Shown here: one piece after another, positions 34,701-51,037 of the stretch
How positions within the stretch are numbered: the first letter of the stretch is position 1
Layout of the letters: each line of letters begins with the position of its first letter
Origin: Gordius sp. MW1
Taxonomy: Eukaryota > Nematomorpha > Gordioida > Gordea > Gordiidae
Direction: 5' to 3'
Length of the DNA stretch: 64,000 nucleotides
Assembly: GCA_964036665.1 (NCBI GenBank)
Contig: OZ038530.1
Location: 20,792,001 to 20,856,000 of the forward strand
Translations under genes and position numbers: made by a program
The notes under the pieces: generated by a model
Told to the model about the DNA's origin: nothing
The model's input: only the letters and a program-made list of their open reading frames with translations
Database searches by the model: none

Positions 34701-37700
34701 TAAGTGATTATGCAATGTAAAATAGCAATAATGAAAGATGTGCTGTATTTTAGCAAACACTAATTTGCTCTAATTCAAATTTATCATTTAAAGAACTTTG
34801 TAATTTTTATTTGTTTATCGTGCAATGTATTAATTTTTATACTCCTGCTATGCTAAGGAGAAACAGTTCTACGATTACAGAACATTTTACTTAAATTTTT
34901 TTAATAATTAAACTCGTTATAATTTGTTTCTGTAATGGATGATAACCTTGTAAGGTTATATTATTTTTTTAATGTAATAATCATATATTTGTGGTTATAG
35001 ACCCAAGCTACGCTGACTACAAACGAGATCGTCATCAACAAGTTGACCCAAATTCTTTCGTACTTAAGACAAGGGGTTAGGGGAAATATCATTAAGAAGC
35101 CCAAAAAGAAAGGTAACCCTTCTTGTTTCGACTTGATATATTAGAGTTTTGCCTATTAATTTACACGTAAAACGAGTGTTTTTTAATTAAAATTTTTCAT
35201 ATAAACGTTTAAATCTTAAAATGGGAAGGTTGAAGCCTAAAACTCATGTCAAAATTTTATTAGATAAACGAGGTAGCGAAGTTATTTTTTTAGCATTACC
35301 TTTCTTAAAATATGCCATCTATTTCATATTTTATTTAAGGTTAATGTTTAAAATATATAGTCTACCCCTTTTAGTTTTGATTTTTCTCATATTTGCTTCG
35401 CGATTCTCGCAATTTTTTATATAATTTTAAGCTTCCTTAGTTTCCCTTTTCAATGTTTATTTAGCTCTTCTTAAATGAAAACTAAAGTAACTTGATGTTT
35501 ATCTAATAGACTAAAACCATAATGAATATATAATCACGACTTTTAATCGCAATAGGTTGCATAATTACAAAATGAATATAATTTCTTAGGCTTAAACATT
35601 GTTCTGGAATATTTAATGCTACTTTAAAGAGTTTTTCTCTCGGGACATAGTGTAAGTTACTTTTTGTGTTTTCGATCATTTGGCACATTTATTCCCTGGC
35701 TTTTATCGTTAAAATATAAAAACACTCGTTTATTTTCAGTTTAAAATCGCTCCTTTATCCTTATAAGTTAATTAGTATTTCAAAACTGAAGCATGTAGTG
35801 AAACGACTTCATTTACCTCGAAAGAGATTTGATAGGGATACGCACGAGGTTAAAAGCGAAAGAATACGCGAGGAGAATAAACTTGGATTTGAATGTTTAT
35901 CGTCACATACAACACTAGTGTTGTAAAAACGGCTGGGTTTTGTTTGGTCGACCAGTGGTTTTAGTCGGCTAAACATAAAGAGACCAAAGCTTTTTTGGCT
36001 CGTTTTTCTAAGACGCATAAATAGACCAAGAATTTTTGGTCAATCCTTTGGTCTGTTTATGCTTAGCCGACTAAAACGGTAGGTCGACCAAACAAAACCC
36101 AGCCGTTTTTAAAACACTTACTGATATATTCCTTACTACCGTTATAATATAAAAAAATACACTATCAACCCTTTTTACTATAAGCAAATTTTGTTCGTAT
36201 TTACCAGAGGGTGGTGGTGGGGTACAAAGTGCTGAAGGAGGTAAAAGTTACGCTGGAAAACCGATAGTGGAAGATAGCATATACGGAGATATAGGGGATT
36301 ACGTGCCGGCCCTGATTAAAGTTAACAAGGGCTCGGTCTCGCAACAAAGACCAATCGATGCCCCTAAAGACCCGGCCTCCACTTACCATTTGTCTAAATC
36401 TTACTTTCCCGAAACCAGCTCTACCCTGGATGAAGATGCGGATTTCAACGTGGAAGGGGATAAGAAAGCTATCGCGGAGAAAACGATGAAAATGATCAAA
36501 AATATCAATGAGAAATATGGGAACGTGAGTGGAATAGTGTCATATATAAATTAAACTCAGTTTTTATAAAGATTAAAACAATGATAAATACCATGTTATT
36601 GTAAATGGGTTTCTGCAATTAATCTTAAAATTTCCATTAGGTTTAAGATGAGACAAGGGGGAATGGCTTTACCAAAATTTCAATCGTGATCTTTGAAATC
36701 TCATTTAAAGCCATTCGATTTGAAAAGGCTTTTGTGACCTTAATTAATGCTTACTAAGGATACGGCTTATTTTAGGGATTTATTTGTTAGCCCTACAATT
36801 TTTTGGAGGTAGATATAATACTTATTTGTAAAGGGCACATGATAACACTGGTCTACAAAAAACATCAACCGGGAAACGGTCAACATATTCTGATAGAGTT
36901 TTTTGTGGTGAACGCAAATATGTTTTCTTTTAAACGTCAAGTTTTTTTTATTTCGATTCAAAGTTGCGAAAATGACCGTTTTTGACGCTCAATAGAGCGA
37001 TATGAATAGCTAAAAAAAAAATTTTAAACCTCTAAGTGGTAGAACCAACTTAGGGTAAAACATTGAAAAATGATTTTTTCCCCTATTGTTTTTACTTTTT
37101 CCAATATATTAAAAATGCAATAGTCCCTATGCGAAATCGCGGCTTTCTTTGAGCCTCCCTCCCTCTTTATCTAATTGGCTTATATGCTTTTATAACGGAA
37201 CCGGTCAAAGGAGCTCATCAGAACTCATCAGAAAAGGAGCACAATGCTCAGGATGAATTTAACAAATTGTCTTAGCACAAAATATTTTATATTAACATGT
37301 CCTAGTGATATCATAACAAGTAAATATATGGGTTAGGGTAAGTATTAGGGCCAGGGTAAGGGTTTGGGTTATAATAACAATTCCTGATGAGCTCTGATGT
37401 GCTCCTTTGACCCCCACTCTTTATAACACTATACCCTTAGTGCATGTAAGTGATTGATGAGTGTGGTGGGTGCAAGAGTAGTGGGTTAATACGAACTATT
37501 CCTACTACTACGCCTGTCATCCACCCTCTCTACTAGAGGAATAGCTCGTATTCCGCCACTACTCTTACACACCCACACCCCCACATCATCCATCAATCAC
37601 TCACATGCACCAAGAGTATATTGTTATAAACCCAATTAGATAGTGAGGGAGGGAGGGAGGTTTATAGGATGCCGCTTCCTTCGCATAGGGACTAATTGAA

Positions 37701-40247
37701 ATTCGATCACCACAAAAAACTCTATCAGAATATGTTGACCGTTTCCCGGTTGATTACACAAGACTTTATTTGTAGACCAGTGTAATTAGACGTGGTTGTA
37801 TAATTAAGGTGGTTTATCTCGATTAATCAAAGTTGAGAAATTTATTTATTTTTACAATCCATAATTTTTGGAACAAATGAACGTTGTTTAAAATTATTAT
37901 CATACTTTGGCTAATCGTTATTTACCTTTTCTTTATAATTTTATGATTATTTTACCAGAAATCGGAATACATGGCAGACCAAGATGCATCAAAAAACGTG
38001 GTTGATGATAAGGATAAGAGGTCAGTGATTTTTTTACTTAGCTGTTTTAAGTAATAGTTTTACAAAATGCATAGGATGGTTATTTAATAAAATCATTTTA
38101 ACATCACATCATCAGAGTATTTATTTTTTTCTATATTTTTATATATTTCAAAATGCTGTTTTAAGGTTTAGCTAGTTAAATATTTTTTTAAAACGTTTTA
38201 AAAACACTCTATGTAACCAAAATTACTATAATCTACATGTCCATCCCTTATTTGAGCACATTTCAAAATGGCGGAAAAACGGTACACTTATTTAAAGCTG
38301 ATAAGCAGTCTATCTATCTATCCAGTCTATGGATCTATATCGATATTATATAATTAAAGAAAATTTTAACAACTTTCTGCAGATCTCTGGTCAAGTTTTG
38401 CAAATTACTTCTATAAAATCAGATAACTAATTTGATAATAAATGTGTTTATGTAATCTCATCATATTTTGTTACGACACGCATTAAATTGATTCAGGTAT
38501 ATGGCGCTCGTTAGTAACGAAGAAAAGGCTACGAAAAAGAATAAATTATCCTTGGCTTCCGCCTCGACCAATACCTACGCCGAATGTTACCCCGGCTACG
38601 TCGAGACCATGGAAGCAGTATACGACAGCGACGACGAGGTTATTATACGTTACATGTCTTTTTTGTAACATAAAAAAAGAAGTAAATTTCATACTTGAAT
38701 GTGAAACTGTTCATCTTATTCTTCTTTATCAAGTATTCGATCCCACAATCGTGGGGTTTGTTTTGATGAGTTGCTTCTATCTTGATCGGGTAATTGTCAC
38801 TTGATTAATCTTCTTAGTTTTCATAACTATCGACTGGCCCTTTCCACGTGACACTGGGTCGTCCACTTCCTCTCTTCCCCGGTACCTCCATGTCCAATAC
38901 TTTTCGATTTACGTCATTTGTGTCCCTTCTTAGTATATGCCCACACTACCTTAGCCGATTTTCGATAATCATGTCTGCCATAGGTTAAATACCCATTTTT
39001 GTCATGAAAAAGTCATTCGTCATATGGTCGAGCTTAGTATACCCCAAGCTCCACCATCTCATCCTCAACTCTGTGGCTTGTAATAACTTATTTTCCGTGC
39101 TTTTTCACGGCCATGTTTCACTTCCATAGAGTAACTCCGGTCTTCCGATGGATTTTTAAACTTTTCTTTTCAACCATATCGCCATTTTTTGTCGCATATT
39201 ACACCGGATTTACTTCGCCATTTAGGGCATCTTTTTTGATGCATTCCTATTACTTGGGAAGAATAAAGTCAGTAACCGAAGTGTTTTTTATAGAAGTTTT
39301 TAGATGTTATGGTTAAAAATTCCCAAGTGGACGAGAGGGCGTACTGGTATAGGCTTCGTTTTTCAAAGTCTCTACCCGCACTTTTTTTCAAAAAGAGGCT
39401 GTCAGGCCTGGATAGTTGGGCGTCACCTCTCATCCAATCTCTAAATAAGCGCTAATGACCACCAAGTGTGACAAACAGCCATAGGAAATTTTAAAGTTTA
39501 TAATTCGGGCCCTTCAATATACCTAATTGGATGGATATTATATCACTGTTCTGGCTGAGAGTCAAACACACTAATATCCCCAAACTATGATATATTAGTA
39601 TTTTAAGTGTAAAATATTGTTGACCTGCCGTTATGACATTCAAACTACTACTTTTGATACTTAAATTGTTAGTCCTATAAGGCGAATCTTTGTTTAAATC
39701 TTGACCTAAGGGGGTTTAAATGAAGTGGTTAAATAGTTTATGTCTACAACTTAATAAAAATCTTTACACTAAAACTTTGTAAAAAGCCACACTGTTTCTT
39801 CTTACAGTAAGAATTACATTATAAACTTTCTTTTGCATTACTTAACTGCAATGACAACAATGGTTGATTATTTTGTGCAGGTTGATTTTACCAAAATGGA
39901 CTTGGGTAATAAAAAAGGTCCAGTTGGGCGCTGGGATTTTGATACCCAAGAAGAATATTCTTCATACATGTCAAATAAGGAAGCTTTACCCAAGTAAAAA
40001 TTTTATACATAACTAATTTGCTCCAATTTTTTTATAAAATATTAATTGCTATGCAATTTATTAATAACCACATTTATAAATAATAATTTTATTATGTAGG
40101 GCTGCCTTCCAGTACGGTGTTAAAATGAGTGATGGTAGAAAAACGCGAAGAACTGGACCTAAGGATGAAAAGGTTAAATTGGATCAGGAGTGGCAAAAGA
40201 TTAGCAAAATTATTCAAAAGAGAAAAGATGATAAAGGAAAGAACTAA
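31769..40247 (+). CDS. IK: Spliceosomal protein RED (IK), twelve coding exons
   Basis: Exons 31769-31781, 31817-31934, 32165-32411, 32757-32930, 33021-33109, 34159-34420, 35001-35112, 36208-36524, 37959-38020, 38497-38638, 39881-39993 and 40100-40247 join in frame to 598 codons plus stop. RED acts with SMU1 in the B complex of the spliceosome. Diagnostic parts: SKLTNDDFRKLLM (exon 2), EMAAKYRDRAKERREG (exon 3), ESKFLGGDMEHTHLVKGLDYALLQK (exon 4), FSARRMAYVIDLEDEYADTDIPTTL (exon 6), TTNEIVINKLTQILSYLRQG (exon 7), then AECYPG, GRWDFDTQEEYSSYM and AAFQYGVKMSDGRKTRR near the end. The usual long RED/RE dipeptide repeat is not present. Exon 1 (13 coding bases, then a 35-bp intron) is the weakest part of the model. 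Several introns hold MITEs. Confidence 0.92.
33420..33555. mobile_element. MITE, CATGGGCGTAGCCAGG family, decayed copy
   Basis: The right end TTGCTACGCCCATG and internal GAGGGGCAGCTGCC are recognisable; the left end is lost or diverged. It lies in IK intron 5 and its end forms the target of the next MITE. Confidence 0.5.
33557..34116. mobile_element. MITE, TAGTGTTGTAAAAACGGCTG family, copy 4, with nested element
   Basis: Inverted ends of the family with an exact 8-bp duplication CCATGCAC at 33549-33556 and 34117-34124. It is enlarged by a second element at 33698-33976. It lies in IK intron 5 and ends 42 bases before the exon 6 acceptor. Confidence 0.95.
33698..33976. mobile_element. MITE with AGGGCTTGTCTTAATATCGG ends, nested
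   Basis: Starts AGGGCTTGTCTTAATATCGG and ends with the inverse (CCGATATTAAGACAAGCCCT). Flanks TTATTCTT and TTACTCTT agree at seven of eight positions if the last T is counted in the duplication, so hAT-type is likely. Confidence 0.85.
35916..36119. mobile_element. MITE, TAGTGTTGTAAAAACGGCTG family, copy 5
   Basis: Full-length palindromic copy in IK intron 7, ending about 90 bases before exon 8. Ends match the family; the flanking duplication is not convincing. Confidence 0.88.
36846..37782. mobile_element. Large foldback element in IK intron 8
   Basis: Arms are inverted over several hundred bases: CACTGGTCTACAAA with AACCGGGAAACGGTCAACATA on the left against the inverse at 37700-37782, then AGTCCCTATGCGAA with CCTCCCTCCCTC, and TTGATGAGTGTGGTGGGTG close to the centre. 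The centre lies near 37520. A second element interrupts the left arm at 37197-37419. No coding capacity. The short CACTGGTC terminus resembles hAT ends, but I found no clear 8-bp duplication outside it. Confidence 0.85.
37197..37419. mobile_element. Nested MITE with GGTCAAAGGAGC ends
   Basis: Inverted ends built on GGTCAAAGGAGCWCATCAGARC. TTTATAAC flanks both sides (37189-37196, 37420-37427), and the host foldback arm shows a single TTTATAAC at the mirrored place. This supports an 8-bp duplication, hence hAT-type. Confidence 0.85.
38720..39260 (-). mobile_element. LINE 3'-end fragment (minus strand) in IK intron 10
   Basis: A decayed RT C-terminus: ELLYGSETWP near 39100-39135 (minus strand), then MRWWSLGY, DYRKSAKVVWAY and a RGSGRPSVTWK-like block after frame changes. 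The same LINE family as 16195-16935, here without MITEs, so it gives the empty sites for both. Confidence 0.75.
39261..39880. other. Remainder of IK intron 10
   Basis: AT-rich, nothing recognised beyond the LINE fragment at its left. Confidence 0.5.
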
Positions 40248-40339
40248 TGTTTTGTCTTAATTTAACAATTGTTTTTTTTTGCCATCATCTTATTTATATG
40301 GATTTTTATTTTTATGAAAACAAATTATGTATTTTTCAG

Positions 40340-40345
40340 AATAAA
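40340..40345 (+). terminator. Polyadenylation signal of IK
   Basis: AATAAA 93 bases after the IK stop codon. Confidence 0.6.
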
Positions 40346-41319
40346 CAAAAATGTTTATAGTTGCCAAACTTTAACGCATGTCTTAAGTACAAATTTAGTG
40401 TAACATTTAAAAAAGTATAACCTTAATCAAAGCTGGTGTCATAGTAGGTATTAATGGAGATACTAATAAAAGGGGCCTACCACCAAATGTGGATAAACAC
40501 CTTTTGAAAAATAATTGCTTGTACAAGTCTAGCTGCCTCGTTTTAAGGTTTCCATTTCAGAAATAAAAAATAATACCTAAAAATCATCTACTCAATGTTG
40601 CCCAGATCTGCTAAGATGCCAAAACATAACTCACATTAGCATATTTTATTCTATCTCCAGTGTCGATGCTAGTGACCTTCCAAAGAGCCCAAATAGCTTG
40701 AGATTATAAGGATTTTGGATTTTAGCAGGGTTTAGCCTGGGCCTCAATGTTGTCAAACATTGCATGTTGTCAGGCCAAAGGTCACAATAACAAAGGCAGG
40801 TACCTATGTCATGCCGGTCAATAATTTAATTTAAAAGTGTTTACTCGATGAGGGTTACCCTTCTCAGCTTAAGCCAGCTGATATGTTGGTTTGGGACAAT
40901 AAATATCTAGATGGAAAAAGAATTTTATTTTCTATCCTTCTAACGCTAATGAATTAATAAATACAGTGAGCCTAACTTGACTACAATATCCATTACCATA
41001 GCCACATTTGCCCTTTAACAAGGAAAAAGGTAATAAATAAAATAAAAAAGCGTTTAGAAATTAAGTTCTACAGTGAGAAGGGCTTTTTCTCAGAAAAAAT
41101 AGGATATATATATGCAAGTTTAAGATAACTCATAATAAAAAGCTTCCTACAATGCCAATAATTGGTATAAATCTATACATATTTTAAGACTATACACTTT
41201 AATACAATATTTTTTCATCAAAAAGTCTATTTGTACCAAGAATTTTAATAATGTCTACATTACATCGGATAAATATTTCAAATAATATAAAAACATTTTT
41301 TTTAAACTAAAAATTAGTA
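40346..41319. other. Intergenic region between convergent genes
   Basis: Presumably 3' UTRs and spacer. No exon or repeat boundary identified. Confidence 0.45.
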
Positions 41320-41761
41320 TCATGATTCATTCCTTTTTAATCTTTTATTTTTTAGCTTACTATTATCATGCCCTTCATTTATAACATTCTTCTTGTTTAA
41401 GCTTTTGTCATAATATTCGAGTAAATCAAAATCAGGTGCTGTCATATAATCATTTGACATCTTAATTACATATTTTAATTAAATTTGATTAAAATTACAT
41501 GTTTGATCTTTTGCAAAATTTGGGTTTGATGTGATAGCCTTTGTTGAGCAAGTTTGAATTTTTCAATTTGATTCATCAATTTTATATCATATCCATTGTA
41601 ATTAATGTTTAACTCTAAAACATGAATAGGTTTACACTAAAATTACCTTTAACTTCATTTAAAAATTCTTGCAAAAAACTAATATTATCCTGAAGCTCTG
41701 CTTCAATTGAGTTGTTATTAATAATAGGCAAGTCAAGAGTTTTGCGACAAAGAGAGTCCAT
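41320..41761 (-). CDS. Small coiled-coil-like protein, three exons with tiny introns
   Basis: Exons on the minus strand 41761-41647, 41614-41499 and 41460-41320 join in frame to 123 residues plus stop. Introns are 32 and 38 bp, both GT-AG. The protein starts MDSLCRKTLDLP, has acidic and amphipathic helical segments (EAELQDNISFLQEFLNEVKEL, LMNQIEKFKLAQQRLS) suggesting a coiled coil, then DYMTAPDFDLLEYYD and a lysine-rich tail (KLKNKRLKRNES). I do not recognise the family; a small kinetochore, centrosome or complex-scaffold subunit is possible but unproven. That all three exons join without a stop and with matching phases (1, 0) supports a real gene. It is convergent with IK. Confidence 0.65.
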
Positions 41762-42619
41762 AGAAAAAAATTTCGCTTAGAATAGGTGCAAAAACTCGTT
41801 TTTTCGAATGACTTAGGGTACAAATAATTTTCGCCTACGATTATTAGATTACAAGCAGTAGGAGTTGGAGAAGGATTTCATGTGTTTTTACATTTTCCAT
41901 CATAAATTGCGAGGTGTATCAAAGATAGCACATAAGTAAAGCATTTATAAATACAATGCTAGCTAGATATTTAAATAATTATGAAAAAGACAAAATTTTA
42001 CACGAAGTTAGATAATCTTCAAATTAAACTCTTGACAATTATATAGATAACATTTAGTATCTTACCTCTAAAAATTCAGTAAGGGGGTTTAGGGGTATTA
42101 GTAATAGTACAGTTTTTTTAAACATTTAATTGATACGGATACATTGGACCCACAAAGATTACCCATTATCTCTCTACAAAAAGGCCTGTATTGATTATCT
42201 AAGTGTTATTTATTTTGCAGGCGTTTATTAATAGCGCGTGTTTCCTCATTTGCAATATTATTTGGGAATCGAGCTAAGGTTTGCGTATCACTTTATTGTT
42301 ATAACCATTGATATGCAATAATTTCGCGCGCCGGGAAAAACATCAAAGCTGTAAGCTATGATACTGTAAGTAAAAGGGAAAGTTCAAAGAAAGGTACTTT
42401 TACCGCGGATCCATTAACATCTTATATAAATTCCTCAACCCTGCTCGAAGATCTCCTCACTACACCCACGTATCAGTCTGATAAATTAAAACTTAAATTT
42501 TTTTAAAGAATTACGAGATCTCCCCATCCATTACGATTTCTTAAAATTAGTAAATTAGAAAGAATAAAAATATACCCTATATTATTAAAATCTCTGTTTC
42601 GATTTGTTTGCATTTTAAT
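41762..42619. other. Upstream flank of the small gene
   Basis: AT-rich with a more GC-rich patch near 42300-42480. Nothing coding recognised. Confidence 0.4.
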
Positions 42620-42627
42620 TGGCGGAT

Positions 42628-42706
42628 ACAAGATCAAGATGGAAGAAGCTCATCAAAACAAACCTTACGACTTGGGACCAAATACTTGACTAAGAAAAAG
42701 ATAAGG
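42628..42706 (+). mobile_element. Short LINE 3'-end fragment
   Basis: GATCAAGATGGAAGAAGCTC, ATCAAAACAAACC and ATACTTGACTAAGAA match the last part of the LINE fragments at 16850-16930 and 38720-38800. Confidence 0.6.
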
Positions 42707-42939
42707 TGTATAAATAAAGTTGGTTTTAATTTAGATATTATTCGCATTTTCCCCTCATCCTTCCTCTCCTTAGGGAGAATTTTAATTGTTTTTCATCGAC
42801 TCATTCTTCAAGTTATATATTCATAAATCACGAATGAGAATAAATTATTACTTAGATTTCTATATTTAAAATTCGTAGTAAAACGAGTGAATAAAGAAAT
42901 CTAAATAAAAAATTAGGTTTTTTTTTTATTAAACACAAT

Positions 42940-44940
42940 CAGAGTTGTTAAACGCACTTCAAAAACCGGTGCCGCATTCGCACATTGAGGAAAATCCGGT
43001 GTGCGCACTCGCACAAGTTTTAACAAAGGTGCGCGCACTCGCACCAGTATTAAAGGTGCGCGCACTCGCACCCGCGCATAAAATTTGATGCACTATAACA
43101 AAACAAAATTAGCATATTTTGGAAATGGAAAAATTTTCATGCATGATGTGCTTGCTACATTTATGCTTGATTATTCAATTTCCATAACTCACTATCATAT
43201 TAAAGTGTTATATAAGCAGTGAGAAAAGAAAAGAGTAAAAAATTGGATAAGGATTACTATAACAACCAATACAAATTAATAATTAAAATTAATTAACTAA
43301 TTTAATTTATTTTAATTAAAATTAATTGTAATAGATCATTCATTATATGTGATTAAACTGACGATAGCAAAGATAGGTTTAAATGTGTTAAAATATTAAG
43401 ATAGTAACGGGAGACAATATTCCAAAAACGCTGTATTAAATATATTATCATTTTTTAAATATTTTATTGTAATTATTTAATCAAATTACCTGTCTGTGTT
43501 TTTAATCTTCTAATCTTATTAAACTTCAATCGTTTTAGTGTTTTTTTATAGTTTATTTATTAAGCGACGAGTTCAAAAATGTAGTAAAGATTAATCGTTG
43601 ATTGATAAAGTAAATACGTGAATAATGTGAAATATTGCGGTTAGATTATTTTTATTGTCTCTCGATAGTAACCAATTTCCCGCCTTGTTATCTTCTCCAC
43701 CAGGAACATAGATAGATGTATGTTATATATAGTAAATCAGTACTTTTCATACTCGTAATGGAGGTGGTGACAAAACAACTGCGAGAAGGACTCCCATGGG
43801 AACTTTTATACGCTGATGATCTCTTGATAATGGCTGAGAGTGAGGCTCTCTCTCTATAAAGATACTAAAATGGAAAAACGGAATGGAGGCAAAGGGCTTA
43901 AAAGTTAACATGGGAAAAACAAAGGTGATGTTAGTCGGGGAAAGTATGAAGAGCGCCGAGCCAACTTGCGCCTGGCCCTGTAGCGTATGTCACAAAGGAG
44001 TGGCTAGCAACTCTATACAATGCACAAAATGCCTAGGATGGGTCCACAAAAAATGTAGCGGTGTGAAAGGAAGCCTCTAATTGGCAAGTCGTACGTTTAA
44101 CTGCAAGCCTTGCGCCACGACCTTTACCGGATAATGCCCTAACCGACTTCAACATCGGTAATGGGGAGACGCTAGGAAAAGTTGACACCTTTACCTACCT
44201 CGGGGACTCTTTCAGTGCAGATGGGAATGTTGACTCGGCAGTTACAGCAAGGATACGACAAGCCTGGAAGAAGTTTAGAGAGATGGCCCTTCTTTGGGCC
44301 GGAAAAGGTGTCTCACTCACTATAAAGGGTAAAGTCTACGCGGCATGTATTAGAAGTTGTCTTGTATATGGAAGTGAAACGTGGCCACTAATGTCGACAC
44401 ATAAAGTCAAATTGGAAAGCACAGAAATGCGTATGATAAGATGGATGTCAAGCGTGTCGCTACGGGAAAGAATAACAAGCAATAAAATCAGAGAAAGAAT
44501 TGAGATCGAGCCAATCAACGAGGTCATCCAGAAAATAGGCTAAGATGGTTTGGACATGTGGAGCGGAAGAATGACGACGACTGGGTGAAGAAATGCATTT
44601 CCATGGAGGTATCTGGAAAGAAACCACGCGGGAGGCCGAAATCCACATGGTCTTCTGTTCTCGCTAACGACATGGAAAAAATGGGCCTGACAAAACACGA
44701 TTCTCATGACCGGATAAAATGGAGGAAATGCAATAGGGGAAAACAGGCCAACCCAGGAGATCCTGGAAAACGGCCTTAAAACGACGAAGAAGAAGAAGTA
44801 GAAATTTAATTTGTGAAATATGCGATATAATACATTTTCGAATAAATTAATAAATTGTAAAACTCTTAATGTGAGCAAAACAGGAGCGCAATTGCGCACC
44901 CGCACCGACTTAATCAGGTGCGCGCAACTTAACAACTCTG
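42940..44940. mobile_element. hAT-type element with CAGAGTTGTTAA ends, interrupted by a LINE
   Basis: Left end CAGAGTTGTTAAACGCAC and right end GCGCAACTTAACAACTCTG are inverted copies. Flanks AACACAAT (42932-42939) and ACCACAAT (44941-44948) agree at seven of eight positions. The element carries GC-rich repeats next to both ends (GGTGCGCGCACTCGCAC three times at 42995-43075; GGAGCGCAATTGCGCACCCG on the right). It has no transposase. A 5'-truncated LINE was inserted later inside it. Its end resembles that of the MITE at 7265. Confidence 0.85.
43740..44805 (+). pseudogene. RTE-like LINE copy 2, 5'-truncated
   Basis: Matches copy 1 from TACTTTTCATACTCGTAATG (copy 1 position 3478) to the GAAGAAGAAG tail. 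It retains YADD, the cysteine cluster (CSVCHKG, CTKCLGWVHKKCSG), YGSETWPLM and GKKPRGRPKSTW. A stop follows the cysteine cluster, and a one-base deletion lies near 44534 at KIG. 5' truncation is the usual result of incomplete reverse transcription. It differs from copy 1 by scattered substitutions only, so both came from a recently active family. Confidence 0.92.
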
Positions 44941-45253
44941 ACCACAATAACTCAAATCGTGATACATTTTAAGAACAAAACATTCATTTATTGTTCATTT
45001 ATGGTACATAAAGTTATCATTTAGTAAAATATGAAAAGTAATTTCGCCGCACGCATTGTGTGATCTCAACTATTTAAGAACCAGAAAAAACATATTAAAA
45101 TTCCCAGAATATTAAAAAAAATGTTAATGGATATGATGATTCATGATTAAATGATTTTCAGCTTAGGTCAATCATTTTAAAAATCTTAAAAGTAAAGAAT
45201 CATATTTAGTTTGACCCTTTTGTGTTAGTTCTTAAAATAAATGTGGCATAATA

Positions 45254-45412
45254 ATGGGCGTAGCCAATTAGAATTAGAAGAAGGCAATAATGATTAAGGG
45301 AGGGGCAAAATAAACAATTTTTGAAATTTTAGTTATAATTTTAATATCTCTTAATAATTTTTTGTATTTAGAGGGGGGCAGCCACCCTCCCTGCCCCCCT
45401 CGCTACGCCATG
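45254..45412. mobile_element. MITE, CATGGGCGTAGCCAGG family, copy 3
   Basis: Left end AATGGGCGTAGCCAATTAG, right end CCCCTCGCTACGCCATG, with internal GAGGGGCAAAATAAAC and GAGGGGGGCAGCC blocks. Confidence 0.75.
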
Positions 45413-45706
45413 AACAGAATTATACTCGTTTGAGGGTAGTTTAATCCAACAACGTAAATTAAAAAGATAAAAGTGTCTTTAAAATGCTTTCTATCAATTT
45501 CATCTTTATATAAATAACTTAATATATAAGATGAGGTATATAAAATATAATTAACGAACGCGTTAAATATTGCACACACGAACCCTAAATATAACAAGAT
45601 ATATAATGTGCATTCGTGGTACATCAATCGACGTGCTACCTAGAAGCAAAAAAACACTATAAATTTTTAAAACGGCGCGGTTATGTCATCAAGGGGAAGA
45701 CGAATT

Positions 45707-50284
<4,578 letters not shown>

Positions 50285-51037
50285 TTTAACACAGTATTAA
50301 TATCTGATTAATTAATTTATAGTTAATTAACAAAACTTCTAGGAAACATATTTGTAAAACAAAAAATTATTAACAGCTGTTAAAAGTAGGTAACAAAATA
50401 TCGCGTATTTAATATATATGATGATGTCATTTAACTTTGCTGTAGATCTGTAGATGTCCACATATATCAAATATATGTTTAATTGGGTGAAATCAAATTG
50501 GTGTTATTGGAAATACGTAAATAAAATAAATAAGCAACCGCTAAAGTAAAAAGACAACACTTAATATTTATTTGTTTGTAATTACAATAAAATAATTTAC
50601 AATATATAGCTAATATAGCACATATTTTGTAGATGTATAAAAATGAGCTAGATTGATTTGTTAGATTGAACGATGAACAAGCAAAAGTGTCAAATAAAAT
50701 AAAATTGTAACTTACTTAATTTGGTATGTACCAGGAAATTCTCACCCAGGTCTGTCAATATTAAACATCATCTCAAAGGGTGACTACATTTTAAAGAGAC
50801 ACATTTCATAGCTATATTATTTTAATTAGTTGCTGCATAAAAAGCCAAAATTAAAAAATAAAATCCAATGTCAATTTTTCTTTATCAATATTAAATTTGC
50901 ACTTTCAATTTAACTGGTAGCTAATTTTTTTTTACAATTCTAACGCATTGGTAGACAGGCAAATATATAAATAGGTAGTTACTATCATTCCCTTTTAAAA
51001 ATATTCGTTGGTTAAAAGTGGTGAGGTTGGACTGGTA
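50285..51037. other. DUSP upstream region
   Basis: Presumed promoter region. AT-rich, with no motif I can support. Confidence 0.4.

Noticed and set aside
42995-43075. Regular GGTGCGCGCACTCGCAC repeats resembling a CRISPR array
   Set aside because: Only three units with irregular spacing, in a eukaryotic transposon end.
44540-44947. Minus-strand open frame of 135 codons
   Set aside because: Antisense of the LINE copy 2 C-terminus and the hAT end.
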